Shown: one piece after another, positions 9,377 to 17,507 of the stretch | Numbering within the stretch: position 1 is the first letter of the stretch | How the letters are laid out: every line of letters begins with the position of its first letter | NCBI RefSeq assembly: GCF_002872415.1 | Contig: NZ_CP025704.1 | Span: 1,364,001 to 1,428,000 of the forward strand | DNA length: 64,000 nucleotides | Origin: Bacteriovorax stolpii | GTDB taxonomy: Bacteria; Bdellovibrionota; Bacteriovoracia; Bacteriovoracales; Bacteriovoracaceae | Direction of reading: 5' to 3' | Made by a program: the position numbers and the translations under genes | The notes under the pieces: model-generated | What the model was told of the DNA's origin: nothing | The model's input: the letters and a program-made list of their open reading frames with translations, nothing else | Databases searched by the model: none

Positions 9377-11125
9377 TTATTTACCTTTTACTCTTGTTGC
9401 TAGAAGTTCGAAATTCTCTCCCGGGAAATCCTCTACACCCATTAAGCGGGCAAGTGTCAGCTTCTGTTGTAAGTGCTGAAGCTTAACTTGCTCATAGAAC
9501 ACCTTTGTATTGCTCAGGTCTTCAAGAGAGAGTGAGAAGTCGTAGAATTTCGTTCTGCCGTTAAGGTAATTGTCCAAGATGGTATCAAAAGTTTTTTGTA
9601 AGCTTGGAAGGCGGGCTTCCAGGATCACGATTTGATTTTGCAGAGAAAGAATTGTTTTGTAAGTCTGTCTGATAAAAGACTGAGTGTAATGCGTATTCTT
9701 TTCAAACTCTTTCATGGAAATTTCTTTTCCAATGCGTGCAGTGGCCAGTTTGTTTGAGTTTAAGAATCCATCTGACCCGGTAATGGCCCAGGTTGTATTG
9801 ATAGAAGCAACCAATTCAACGTTTCCGCTTCCGCCATAAGTTTCATAGCGAGTCGTGTTGGTCGATGGTCCAAATTTCTTGTTGTAAGCGCCCAGGTTTA
9901 CCGAAAATTTTGGCAGTGGCATATTTTCTTTTAAGGCCACATCGTATTCTCTCTCCGCATTCTCCATTAACATTTTATTAGTTAATAGAGTCGGGTTATT
10001 TTTTTCTGAGATTTTTAGCGCTTCATCCAGCGTGATTTTTAATCTTCTGTAGTCCAGTGTTTCGTTGATAACGTATTTTGTCCCGATCGGGTCAGCGATC
10101 TGGAAAGCGACGCTTTCATCGGTTTGATCAGAAGTTATTTTGGCGTCGTGGTATTCATTTTGCGCTTTTAAATACTCACTTCTTGCTTGGTAATAGTCTT
10201 GTTTTGATGTTTTCCCGATCGTGATTTTTTCTTTGCTCAAGCGGTAAACGAAAGAAGACTGGCGAAGTTGATCCTGGCGGATTTTTTCAATGTTTTTTGA
10301 CGACATTAAAGTGAAGTAGCTGTTGATCAAATCAAGTTTTAACTCTCTTTTTGATTCGTTATAGATTTGCGTATTTCTCTCGTAAATCCCTTTTTTGTTA
10401 AGATAAATTGCGTAATCCTTACCCCAGTTGAAAACAGTGTAATCTCCTAGGGAAAGACCTAAAGTTCCACTTGGAGAAGTCGAGTGAGGATTTGTCGGAG
10501 TGCGCTCGCTCGATCTGAGTGTGGCGATTTTTTGATCGTCAGTTGTCAGCGAGAGTTTTAGCTCTGGAAGCCAGAAAGCACTTTTTGTCCCAGAGAAAGC
10601 GATCTCGTTAAGTTCTTGCTGTTGACCGCGGATATTTTGGTCGTAGTTTTTTCTTAGACCTTGCTCGATAACGTCATTGAGCTGCAGGTTTTTATAAACG
10701 TCGTTGAGTTTATATTTGTCTGCTTCCTGCACGTAAATTTCTGTTTCAGTTTGCTTTTGGGCGCGCACTTTTGGCGCAGGTTTATTTTTTGGTTTTAAAA
10801 GTTCTTCCTCAGAAACAACTCCAGTCTTTTTTTGCAGAGGAGAAGTCTTTTCAGGAGCATTCACTGGCTCAAGTTTTTCCACTTCATCAGTCATGGCATC
10901 GACATTTTGTGAAGGGATGGCCTCTGTCTGCGGTGTTGGAGGAGTTGCGCTCTCTCCAGCTGGCAGGGATTGTGGCCCGTCACTCATTTCTCCTTCGGGA
11001 GCGCCAATTGTTGATGACTCTGAGCCGCTTTCCAGTGTTTCAATAGTGTCATCGTCTTGTGCATGAGTGATTTTTGGGGCGATAAGGCTTATCGCAATGA
11101 GATACAATAAGAGATTTTTAGTCAT
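9377..11125 (-). CDS. TolC-family outer-membrane efflux/secretion protein
   Basis: 582 residues with a signal peptide (1-22, ITHA). An acidic, Pro/Glu/Ser-rich low-complexity stretch follows (about 23-120). Then come two long helical OEP repeats; SREYLKAQNEYHDAK-like heptads and repeated AREL/LEDLSNTKVFYEQVK stretches are visible. TolC-type trimers form the outer-membrane duct of type I secretion or RND/ABC efflux. The Pro-rich N-terminal extension is longer than usual and could span peptidoglycan or bind it. No membrane-fusion or pump gene sits next to it here, so its partner is unknown. Confidence 0.85.
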   Translation of the reverse strand: MTKNLLLYLIAISLIAPKITHAQDDDTIETLESGSESSTIGAPEGEMSDGPQSLPAGESATPPTPQTEAIPSQNVDAMTDEVEKLEPVNAPEKTSPLQKKTGVVSEEELLKPKNKPAPKVRAQKQTETEIYVQEADKYKLNDVYKNLQLNDVIEQGLRKNYDQNIRGQQQELNEIAFSGTKSAFWLPELKLSLTTDDQKIATLRSSERTPTNPHSTSPSGTLGLSLGDYTVFNWGKDYAIYLNKKGIYERNTQIYNESKRELKLDLINSYFTLMSSKNIEKIRQDQLRQSSFVYRLSKEKITIGKTSKQDYYQARSEYLKAQNEYHDAKITSDQTDESVAFQIADPIGTKYVINETLDYRRLKITLDEALKISEKNNPTLLTNKMLMENAEREYDVALKENMPLPKFSVNLGAYNKKFGPSTNTTRYETYGGSGNVELVASINTTWAITGSDGFLNSNKLATARIGKEISMKEFEKNTHYTQSFIRQTYKTILSLQNQIVILEARLPSLQKTFDTILDNYLNGRTKFYDFSLSLEDLSNTKVFYEQVKLQHLQQKLTLARLMGVEDFPGENFELLATRVKGK

Positions 11126-11199
11126 CGGCGCAGTCTCTCTAAACTAATTAGTAAATATTTAGAATAGGATAGAGTGCGCGGTATGCATTGAAAAGTTTT

Positions 11200-11550
11200 T
11201 TATAGCGTTACGCCGGGACAACCTTTGCGGACGATATTCTCTTCCTGGTACTGAATTTGGGTGAGAGTAAGAGTGAGTTCGTGCTCCAAGTGACCAAGAT
11301 TCACTTCGAGTTTCTTTTTTAAAGTAACTTTATTCTCAGGAGTGATCTCCTGCAGGTGCTTATTTCTCTCGATCATGGCCAGGATGCGTTGTTTATTGGC
11401 AATTTTCTCTTTTCTGGTCTCAGTCAGGAGGTCGCAGCGGCGGCTGATGCTCGGGTCAGTAATGACGGTGCGCTTATAATCTTCAGCTCGAAGATTCAAA
11501 GAATATCCGACAAAAAGACTCAGAAAAAGTAATGAAAATCTTTGGGCCAT
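11200..11550 (-). CDS. Small exported helical protein
   Basis: 116 residues; signal peptide about 1-22 (VGYSLNLRAE), then a mainly helical, charged domain (KEKIANKQRILAMIERNK and KKKLEVNLGHLEHEL) likely forming a short coiled coil. Two Cys (about 39 and 111) could form a disulfide. No family recognised. The start is at 11550 with GGAG 10 bases upstream. It is divergent from kdsB across a 59-base AT-rich region. Confidence 0.65.
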   Translation of the reverse strand: MAQRFSLLFLSLFVGYSLNLRAEDYKRTVITDPSISRRCDLLTETRKEKIANKQRILAMIERNKHLQEITPENKVTLKKKLEVNLGHLEHELTLTLTQIQYQEENIVRKGCPGVTL

Positions 11551-11609
11551 ACCGAGGCGTCTCCTCTATAATAGTAAGCTTATTATATCTTATTTTGGAG
11601 ACCTTTAAA
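11551..11609. promoter_or_regulatory. Divergent promoter region, kdsB / small exported protein
   Basis: AT-rich spacer between two divergent starts. It has an exact TATAAT on the plus strand (11567-11572), facing kdsB. The near-palindrome ATAATAGTAAGCTTATTAT contains the 8-base palindrome TAAGCTTA and also supplies TATTAT-like boxes for the minus strand. No good -35 box stands at 17 bases, so the call rests mainly on position and composition. Confidence 0.4.
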
Positions 11610-12383
11610 GTGAGTAAAAAAAGTGTCCTCATTTTAATTCCCGCCCGTTTTGCTTCAACTCGCTTTCCTGGAAAACCACTGGCGATGATTGCAGGCAAGA
11701 GCATGATTTCAAGAGTTCTTGAAAACTGCCAAAAAGCCTCTTGTGCCGATATTTCGTTTGATGCTTATGTTGTCACTGATGACGACCAAGTAGAAAACCA
11801 TATCAAGAGTTTTTCCCAAAATGTCGTGAGAGTTGATGACGACGTGATTTCGGGAACACTTCGTATTGAACTTGCTTACAGCAGGCATTTCAAAGAAAAG
11901 TCTTATGACCTTGTGATCAACGTGCAGGGGGATGAACCACTTCTGGAAGGAAGTGACCTGGTTCGCCTGGCGGAGTTCCATTTAAATAAGCCGGTAGAGA
12001 TTGCGACACTGGTAAAAAAGCAAATGGGCTTTGATGATGTTTTTAGAGATCCCAATAAAGTGAAAGTGGCCATGAGTGAAACAACTGGTGACGCTTTTTA
12101 TTTTTCCCGCTCGCCGATTCCTTTTAAAAGAGATGCGGGAGTAGATGCTAATAACGATTATTGGTTTCTACACATCGGTGTTTATTCATACAAACCAAGC
12201 GCACTCAGCGCCTTTTCAAAAGCTCCAGTCTCGAGACTGGAGGATCTTGAAAAACTAGAGCAACTTCGCGCCCTGGAAATGGGCATGAAAATCGGAGCTC
12301 TGGAAACTAGAAGTGTCATCGTCGGAGTCGATCATCCGGCAGACGTAAAAAAAGTAGAAGAGGTATTAAGTGGCAGAAATTAA
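11610..12383 (+). CDS. kdsB: 3-deoxy-manno-octulosonate cytidylyltransferase (CMP-KDO synthetase)
   Basis: Activates KDO with CTP for LPS inner-core synthesis. ILIPARFASTRFPGKPL is the nucleotide-binding start and NVQGDEPLL the second family motif. The GTG at 11610 is chosen: GGAG ends 9 bases upstream and the 257-residue protein then begins just before the first strand. An in-frame ATG at 11532 would add 26 residues overlapping the divergent gene. It overlaps pyrG by 14 bases, tying CTP synthesis to CTP use. Confidence 0.95.
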   Translation: MSKKSVLILIPARFASTRFPGKPLAMIAGKSMISRVLENCQKASCADISFDAYVVTDDDQVENHIKSFSQNVVRVDDDVISGTLRIELAYSRHFKEKSYDLVINVQGDEPLLEGSDLVRLAEFHLNKPVEIATLVKKQMGFDDVFRDPNKVKVAMSETTGDAFYFSRSPIPFKRDAGVDANNDYWFLHIGVYSYKPSALSAFSKAPVSRLEDLEKLEQLRALEMGMKIGALETRSVIVGVDHPADVKKVEEVLSGRN

Positions 12384-13983
12384 GAAACACAAAAAGTACA
12401 TTTTCATCACAGGTGGAGTTGCAAGCTCACTAGGAAAAGGTCTTGCGGCCGCAAGTATCGCAGGTCTTCTGGAGCGAAGAGGGATTAAGGTTTCCATGCT
12501 AAAGATGGACCCTTATATCAACGTCGACCCGGGAACAATGAGCCCTACCCAGCATGGAGAAGTATTTGTCACTGACGACGGTGCTGAAACAGACCTGGAC
12601 CTTGGTCACTATGAGCGCTTTACATCTTTAACTCTCAAGCGTGAAAGTAACTTTACGACTGGTCAGGTTTATTTAAAAGTTATCGAAAACGAAAGAGCGG
12701 GAACATACTTAGGAAAAACGGTTCAGGTTGTTCCGCACATCACTGATGAAATCAAAAGAAGAATTCACACTGCGAGTGAAAACTGCGACATCTTAATCGG
12801 AGAGATCGGTGGAACGGTTGGAGATATTGAATCGCTTCCATTCATTGAATCAATCAGGCAACTTGCTCTTGATGAGGGAGCGGCCAATGTTCTTTTTATT
12901 CACCTGGTTCTTCTTCCTTACATCGCAGCTGCTGGTGAGTTAAAATCCAAGCCTGCTCAGCACTCGGTAAAAGAGCTGATGTCTCAAGGGCTTTCTCCGC
13001 AAGTGATCGTTTGTCGTTCAGACAGAGAAGTGGATGAGGACACGCTTGATAAGATTTCTCGTTTCTGTAACGTTCCTAGAAAAAACGTTTTCCAAAGTAT
13101 CGATATGGATTCAATTTATAAAGTTCCGCTTGAATTCCACAAGCAAGGGCTGGATGAAAGAATCAGTGAGCTTCTGGGGATCTGGGCTCCGGAACCAAAG
13201 ATTGCTGACCTGGAAAAAGTTGTTCATAACTTCACTCATCCACTAAGAGAAGTAAAGATCGGAATTGTTGGTAAATACACCGACCTGGTCGAGTCTTATA
13301 AATCTTTAGATGAAGCTCTTAACCATGGAGCGATTGCTAACCAGTTAAAGTTCAAACCAATTTATATTGATTCTGAACAACTGGAAAAAGGCACTAACCT
13401 GGATGAAATCTTCCAGGGAGTTCAAGGGATTTTAGTTCCTGGTGGATTTGGAAGCCGTGGAACAGAAGGAAAAATTAAAGCGATTGAATACGCCAGGACA
13501 AAAAAGATTCCATTCCTTGGAATTTGTCTGGGTCTTCAATTATCAGTTATTGAATTTGCCCGTCACGTAGCAGGAATCAAAGACGCGACATCTGAAGAAT
13601 TCCAAAGCGGTGGAGAGCACCTGATCCATTATATGGAAGGTCAATCAAGCACAGGTTCAAAAGGTGGAAGCATGAGACTTGGCTCTTATGAGTGTCACCT
13701 GGAGCCAAAGTCGCTGGCACACAAAATTTACGGCAGCGATAAAATCCAGGAGCGCCACCGTCACCGCCTGGAAGTGAATAATATGTATATGAATAAACTT
13801 ATCGGTGCAGGCCTGGTTGTTTCAGGCTTTAACCGCGAATTAAACCTAGTGGAAGTGGTTGAGCTTAAAGATCATCCGTTCTTTATTGCCTGTCAGTACC
13901 ACCCGGAATTTAAGTCGAAACCTTTTTCTCCGCATCCGCTTTTTAAAGCGTTTATTGAAGAGTCTGACAAAAACAGGAAGTAA
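12370..13983 (+). CDS. pyrG: CTP synthase
   Basis: Makes CTP from UTP, ATP and glutamine. The synthetase domain opens with GGVASSLGKGLAAASIAGLL; the C-terminal class I glutaminase has GICLGLQLSV (nucleophile Cys) and a CQYHPEFKSKP His/Glu motif. Length 537 aa is normal. It starts with GTG inside the end of kdsB. Placement within a KDO gene set is common and fits the CTP demand of KdsB. Confidence 0.97.
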   Translation: MAEIKKHKKYIFITGGVASSLGKGLAAASIAGLLERRGIKVSMLKMDPYINVDPGTMSPTQHGEVFVTDDGAETDLDLGHYERFTSLTLKRESNFTTGQVYLKVIENERAGTYLGKTVQVVPHITDEIKRRIHTASENCDILIGEIGGTVGDIESLPFIESIRQLALDEGAANVLFIHLVLLPYIAAAGELKSKPAQHSVKELMSQGLSPQVIVCRSDREVDEDTLDKISRFCNVPRKNVFQSIDMDSIYKVPLEFHKQGLDERISELLGIWAPEPKIADLEKVVHNFTHPLREVKIGIVGKYTDLVESYKSLDEALNHGAIANQLKFKPIYIDSEQLEKGTNLDEIFQGVQGILVPGGFGSRGTEGKIKAIEYARTKKIPFLGICLGLQLSVIEFARHVAGIKDATSEEFQSGGEHLIHYMEGQSSTGSKGGSMRLGSYECHLEPKSLAHKIYGSDKIQERHRHRLEVNNMYMNKLIGAGLVVSGFNRELNLVEVVELKDHPFFIACQYHPEFKSKPFSPHPLFKAFIEESDKNRK

Positions 13984-13986
13984 ATT

Positions 13987-14787
13987 ATGACAAAACCAAA
14001 ATTAGATCTTTTTATCGGTTCATGTGTTCTGGAGAGTGAAGAGCTTGCTCTAGGAATTGCTGAGCGTTTAGTAAAAGACCTTGAACCATTCAAGGATAGA
14101 ATCACTCTGACTTACAAAGGAAGCTTTGATAAAGCTAACCGCACGTCGATTAATTCATACCGAGGTCCGGGAATTGATGAAGGGATGAGAATCCTTAAAA
14201 AAGTAAAAGATACTTTTGGCCTTCCAGTGCTGACAGACTTCCATGAAGCAAGTCAGGCAATGAAGCTGGCGACTGTGGTTGACGTTCTTCAGGTTCCAGC
14301 TTTCCTATGCCGCCAAACGGATATGATTGCTGCTGGAGCAGAGGCGTGTGCTAAATATGGGCGCATCCTAAAAGTGAAAAAAGGACAATTCCTTTCACCG
14401 GAAGAAACAAAAAACATCGTTGATAAAGCGACAACTTTTTTACCAAAGAACCAAATCCTTTTAACGGAAAGAGGATCGAGCTTTGGTTACAACAACCTGG
14501 TTGTTGATATGGCCTCTTTCCAGATCATGAAGAGCTTTGGAGTGAAAGCGATTCACGATGCTACTCACTGTGTGCAAAGACCTGGAGGACTAGGGACAGC
14601 GACAGGCGGAAAACGCGAGCAGATTTTAGTTCTGGCCAAGGCCGCAGTGGCCGCAGGTGCTGACGGGATTTTTATGGAGTGCCACCCGAATCCAGATAAA
14701 GCTCTCTCAGATGCTTCGACATCTCTTCCGCTTGATCAGATCAAGGGAATCGTTGAGCAGTTACTTAGAATTTATGAGGTAGTGTAA
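13987..14787 (+). CDS. kdsA: 3-deoxy-8-phosphooctulonate synthase, metal-dependent type
   Basis: Condenses arabinose-5-phosphate and PEP to KDO-8-P. SFDKANRTS (PEP site) and KVKKGQFLSPEE are family motifs; 266 aa. The Cys in IGSCVLESEE (residue 13) corresponds to the metal-ligand Cys of the metal-dependent class, where E. coli-type enzymes have Asn. The His of HDATHC and the Glu/Asp in MECHPNPDKALSD complete the usual ligand set. It lies 3 bases after pyrG and overlaps kdsC by one base. Confidence 0.96.
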   Translation: MTKPKLDLFIGSCVLESEELALGIAERLVKDLEPFKDRITLTYKGSFDKANRTSINSYRGPGIDEGMRILKKVKDTFGLPVLTDFHEASQAMKLATVVDVLQVPAFLCRQTDMIAAGAEACAKYGRILKVKKGQFLSPEETKNIVDKATTFLPKNQILLTERGSSFGYNNLVVDMASFQIMKSFGVKAIHDATHCVQRPGGLGTATGGKREQILVLAKAAVAAGADGIFMECHPNPDKALSDASTSLPLDQIKGIVEQLLRIYEVV

Positions 14788-15347
14788 TGGCCCAGCCTTT
14801 AGATGAAAAAAAGTCACTGTTAGTGACAGCAAAAAAGTTCGAAGACAAACTTAAAAAAATCAAAGTTTGCCTTTTTGATATTGACGGTATTTTGACTGAT
14901 GGAAAAATTTCGTGGGAAGGAGACGATGTCGGGTTTAACCGCACGACTCACGCACTGGATGGACACGGTTTAAAAATGCTGATGGAAGCAGGACTAAAAG
15001 TAGGAGTGATCTCAGGTGGAGATTCAAAAGGCGTGAGAAAACGTTTTATCGACAACCTGAAACTTTCATTCACTTATTTTGGAAATGAAGACAAGCGCGA
15101 AGCTTACAAAGAAATCTTAGCCCTTGGTTATAAAGACGAAGAAATCCTTTTTATGGGGGACGAGTTTATTGATCTGCCAATTATTAAGCGCGCGGGATTT
15201 TCGGCGACAGTGCCCAATGCCAGCTATGAAATTCAGGAAGCTGTAGATTACATCACTCACCGCCAGGCCGGGGATGCTTGTGCCCGCGAGGTGATTGATA
15301 TCGTTCGTTACGCTCAGAAAATTCCTGTGAAGGTTTTGGAGTTTTAA
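14787..15347 (+). CDS. kdsC: KDO-8-phosphate phosphatase, HAD superfamily
   Basis: Removes phosphate from KDO-8-P, between KdsA and KdsB. HAD motif I LFDIDGILTDG has the catalytic Asp31 and Asp33; VISGG is motif II, and FMGDEFIDLPIIKRAG is the motif III/IV region, with GDEFID instead of the usual GDDxxD. 186 residues, without a large cap, as expected for tetrameric KdsC. Start and stop overlap the neighbours by one base on both sides. Confidence 0.92.
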   Translation: MAQPLDEKKSLLVTAKKFEDKLKKIKVCLFDIDGILTDGKISWEGDDVGFNRTTHALDGHGLKMLMEAGLKVGVISGGDSKGVRKRFIDNLKLSFTYFGNEDKREAYKEILALGYKDEEILFMGDEFIDLPIIKRAGFSATVPNASYEIQEAVDYITHRQAGDACAREVIDIVRYAQKIPVKVLEF

Positions 15348-15616
15348 TGAACCCATTAGAAGACAGGTTACATAAATTAAAACTCGTTCTCGATGAGACA
15401 GTGAAGTTTCCGACCGAGTATCTTTTTAAGTTTATTGTTCCTATCAGCGAAGTTCACCAGATTCTTTTCATTCTTCAGGGAATGGAAATTGAACAGAAGG
15501 CTTCGTCTAACGGGAATTATATTAGTGTCAGCGGGAAGACAACGATGCAGCAGAGTCAGGACATTATTAAAGTCTATGAACGTGCAGCGGCCATTAAAGG
15601 AGTTATTTCTCTATGA
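15347..15616 (+). CDS. DUF493 (YbeD-like) protein
   Basis: 89 residues with the YbeD/DUF493 pattern: FPTEYLFKFIV near the start, a middle region ending in SSNGNYISVSGKTT, and a C-terminal helix QDIIKVYERAAAIKGVISL. E. coli YbeD is an ACT-like fold of unclear regulatory role. TAATG coupling with kdsC and ATGA coupling with gpsA place it firmly in this operon. Confidence 0.82.
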   Translation: MNPLEDRLHKLKLVLDETVKFPTEYLFKFIVPISEVHQILFILQGMEIEQKASSNGNYISVSGKTTMQQSQDIIKVYERAAAIKGVISL

Positions 15617-16644
15617 GTACGACGAAGAGACAAGTGGCACTGGTTATTGGGGCCGGGGCCTTCGGGACAGCGATTGCTCAGGTTTTGGCGCAGAATTTTG
15701 AAAAAGTTATTTTAAAAGTTCGCTCTAAGGATATTTACGATGCGATTAAGGCCGGAGAAAATTCAATTTATCTTCCAGGTCTAAAAACTGCCAGCAATAT
15801 CGATGCAGCTCTTTCGTGGGATGAAGTCGATGCCATTGGCGGGAAGATCGAATTGATTGTTTCGGCACTTCCAAGTAACGGTATCAGTGAGTACTTCAAG
15901 GAAAACTACGACCGTTTCTTAGGCTACTTTATTAAAGGTATCCCACTCATGTCTCTTTCAAAAGGGATTGACCCGGACACATTAGAATTATCGGATGATT
16001 TATTCTTTGATATGTACCCACACTTTAAAGACCAGTTCTGCTTTTTATCCGGGCCAAGTTTTGCTCACGAAATTATGCAGGATCAAATCACACTGGTGAC
16101 TTTGGCCGGAAGATCAAAACAAGTTTTAGAAAATGTGGCCTCGATGGTTAACACCAGTGCCTTTAAAGTTTTAGCAAGCTATGACGTTAAAGGAGTTTTA
16201 TTAGGGGGGGCCTTAAAAAACATCCTGGCCATTGCCGGAGGAGTTATTGAAGGTCTGGGTTATAACCACAACACCAGAGCGGCGATGATCACTCGTGGGA
16301 TTGCAGAAATGCTTCGTTTTGGGGCCGTCTACAATGCCCGCCCGGAAACATTTTATGGTCTCTCAGGAATGGGGGATTTAATTCTCACGACGACGGGGGA
16401 TCTTTCAAGAAACAAAACATTTGGTCTGGAACTCGCTAAGGGAAGAAAGGCCGAAGAGATCATTAAGTCACAACGTTCAGTTGTTGAAGGTTATAAAACA
16501 GCAAAAGCGGCCCACTTTATTTCAGAGCGCTTTGATATCCGGGCTCAGATTTTTAATGGCGTTTATGGCGTTTTATATGACGGACTTGAGCCAAGAGAAG
16601 TTATCACGAAGCTCATGAGAAGCCCTTCGAAGTTCGAATCATAA
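15613..16644 (+). CDS. gpsA: Glycerol-3-phosphate dehydrogenase [NAD(P)+]
   Basis: Reduces DHAP to sn-glycerol-3-phosphate for phospholipid synthesis. The Rossmann motif VIGAGAFGTA (11-20), the FLSGPSFAHEI motif, the catalytic Lys region GGALKNILAIAGG and FYGLSGMGDLILTTTG are all present. 343 aa is normal. ATGA overlap with the DUF493 gene; 2 bases to the next gene. Confidence 0.95.
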   Translation: MSTTKRQVALVIGAGAFGTAIAQVLAQNFEKVILKVRSKDIYDAIKAGENSIYLPGLKTASNIDAALSWDEVDAIGGKIELIVSALPSNGISEYFKENYDRFLGYFIKGIPLMSLSKGIDPDTLELSDDLFFDMYPHFKDQFCFLSGPSFAHEIMQDQITLVTLAGRSKQVLENVASMVNTSAFKVLASYDVKGVLLGGALKNILAIAGGVIEGLGYNHNTRAAMITRGIAEMLRFGAVYNARPETFYGLSGMGDLILTTTGDLSRNKTFGLELAKGRKAEEIIKSQRSVVEGYKTAKAAHFISERFDIRAQIFNGVYGVLYDGLEPREVITKLMRSPSKFES

Positions 16645-16646
16645 AT

Positions 16647-17507
16647 ATGACAACATTACAGTCGCGCTTTTTAGGATCATTATTAGGACTCGCTGTTGGA
16701 GATGCCCTGGGCGCTCCGGTGGAGTTTAAGGCCCGCGGGAGTTTTCCCCCAGTGGAAGACATGCAGGCGGGTGGACCTTTTAATTTGAAAAAAGGACAGT
16801 GGACTGACGACACATCTCTTGCTCTTTGTTTAGGGACGAGTCTCGTTGAGAAAAATGGCTTTGATCCATATGATCAGATCGAGCGCTATATAAGATGGTT
16901 TCGCGAAGGCTATATGAGCTGCACCGGTCACTGTTTTGATATCGGTAATACGACAAAAGCGGCCCTTTTAAGGTACGAAGAAAATAAAGATATTTATGCA
17001 GGCTCAGTAGATGATCCAGCAACTAATGGTTCATTGATGAGGCTTGCTCCTGTGCCACTTTTTTATTTTAAAAATCTCGAAGACACAATCAAGTATGCAG
17101 GGCTTAGTTCTAAAGTCACTCATGCACCTTTAAATTGCATTAAGGCCTGCGAAGATTTATCTCTCTACATTCACCGCGCACTTAAGGGTGAAACAAAAGA
17201 AGGGATCTTCAAAGATGCTTTTTTTGATTTTTCTAAAAGTTATGAAGAAGTCTCTGGAAAAGGGGACGCGCTTCTTTGTCTGGAAGGGGCCATGTGGTGT
17301 TTTTATCATTCAGAAAGTTTTGGCGAAGGCGTAAAGCTTGCGGTGAACTTAGGTGATGATACGGATACGACTGCGGCGGTTTTTGGGCAACTGGCAGGTG
17401 CTTATTACGGAGTGGAAGCTATCCCACAAAACTTTTTAGAAGATCTGTGGGACAAAAAACTTATCGAAGAGTTGGCGCTGAAGCTTTTTAATTCAGGTGC
17501 TCTTTAA
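16647..17507 (+). CDS. ADP-ribosylglycohydrolase (DraG) family protein
   Basis: 286 residues. GLAVGDALGAPVEF, WTDDTSLAL and NLGDDTDTTAAVFGQLAGA carry the acidic and Thr residues that bind the two divalent metals in DraG/ARH enzymes; DPATNGSLMRLAPV is another conserved loop. Family members remove ADP-ribose from proteins or small molecules; the substrate here is unknown and no ADP-ribosyltransferase or nitrogenase gene is nearby. It ends the kds-gpsA operon and its last 20 bases overlap the end of convergent dsbD. Confidence 0.9.
   Translation: MTTLQSRFLGSLLGLAVGDALGAPVEFKARGSFPPVEDMQAGGPFNLKKGQWTDDTSLALCLGTSLVEKNGFDPYDQIERYIRWFREGYMSCTGHCFDIGNTTKAALLRYEENKDIYAGSVDDPATNGSLMRLAPVPLFYFKNLEDTIKYAGLSSKVTHAPLNCIKACEDLSLYIHRALKGETKEGIFKDAFFDFSKSYEEVSGKGDALLCLEGAMWCFYHSESFGEGVKLAVNLGDDTDTTAAVFGQLAGAYYGVEAIPQNFLEDLWDKKLIEELALKLFNSGAL

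Noticed and set aside
11126-11140. GCCGATGA at the start of the TolC-like gene (minus strand)
   Set aside because: It overlaps the start codon and lacks a -35 at the proper spacing.
11532-11609. N-terminal extension of KdsB from an upstream ATG
   Set aside because: It would overlap the divergent gene and precede a well-placed SD and GTG start; family members begin at the later position.
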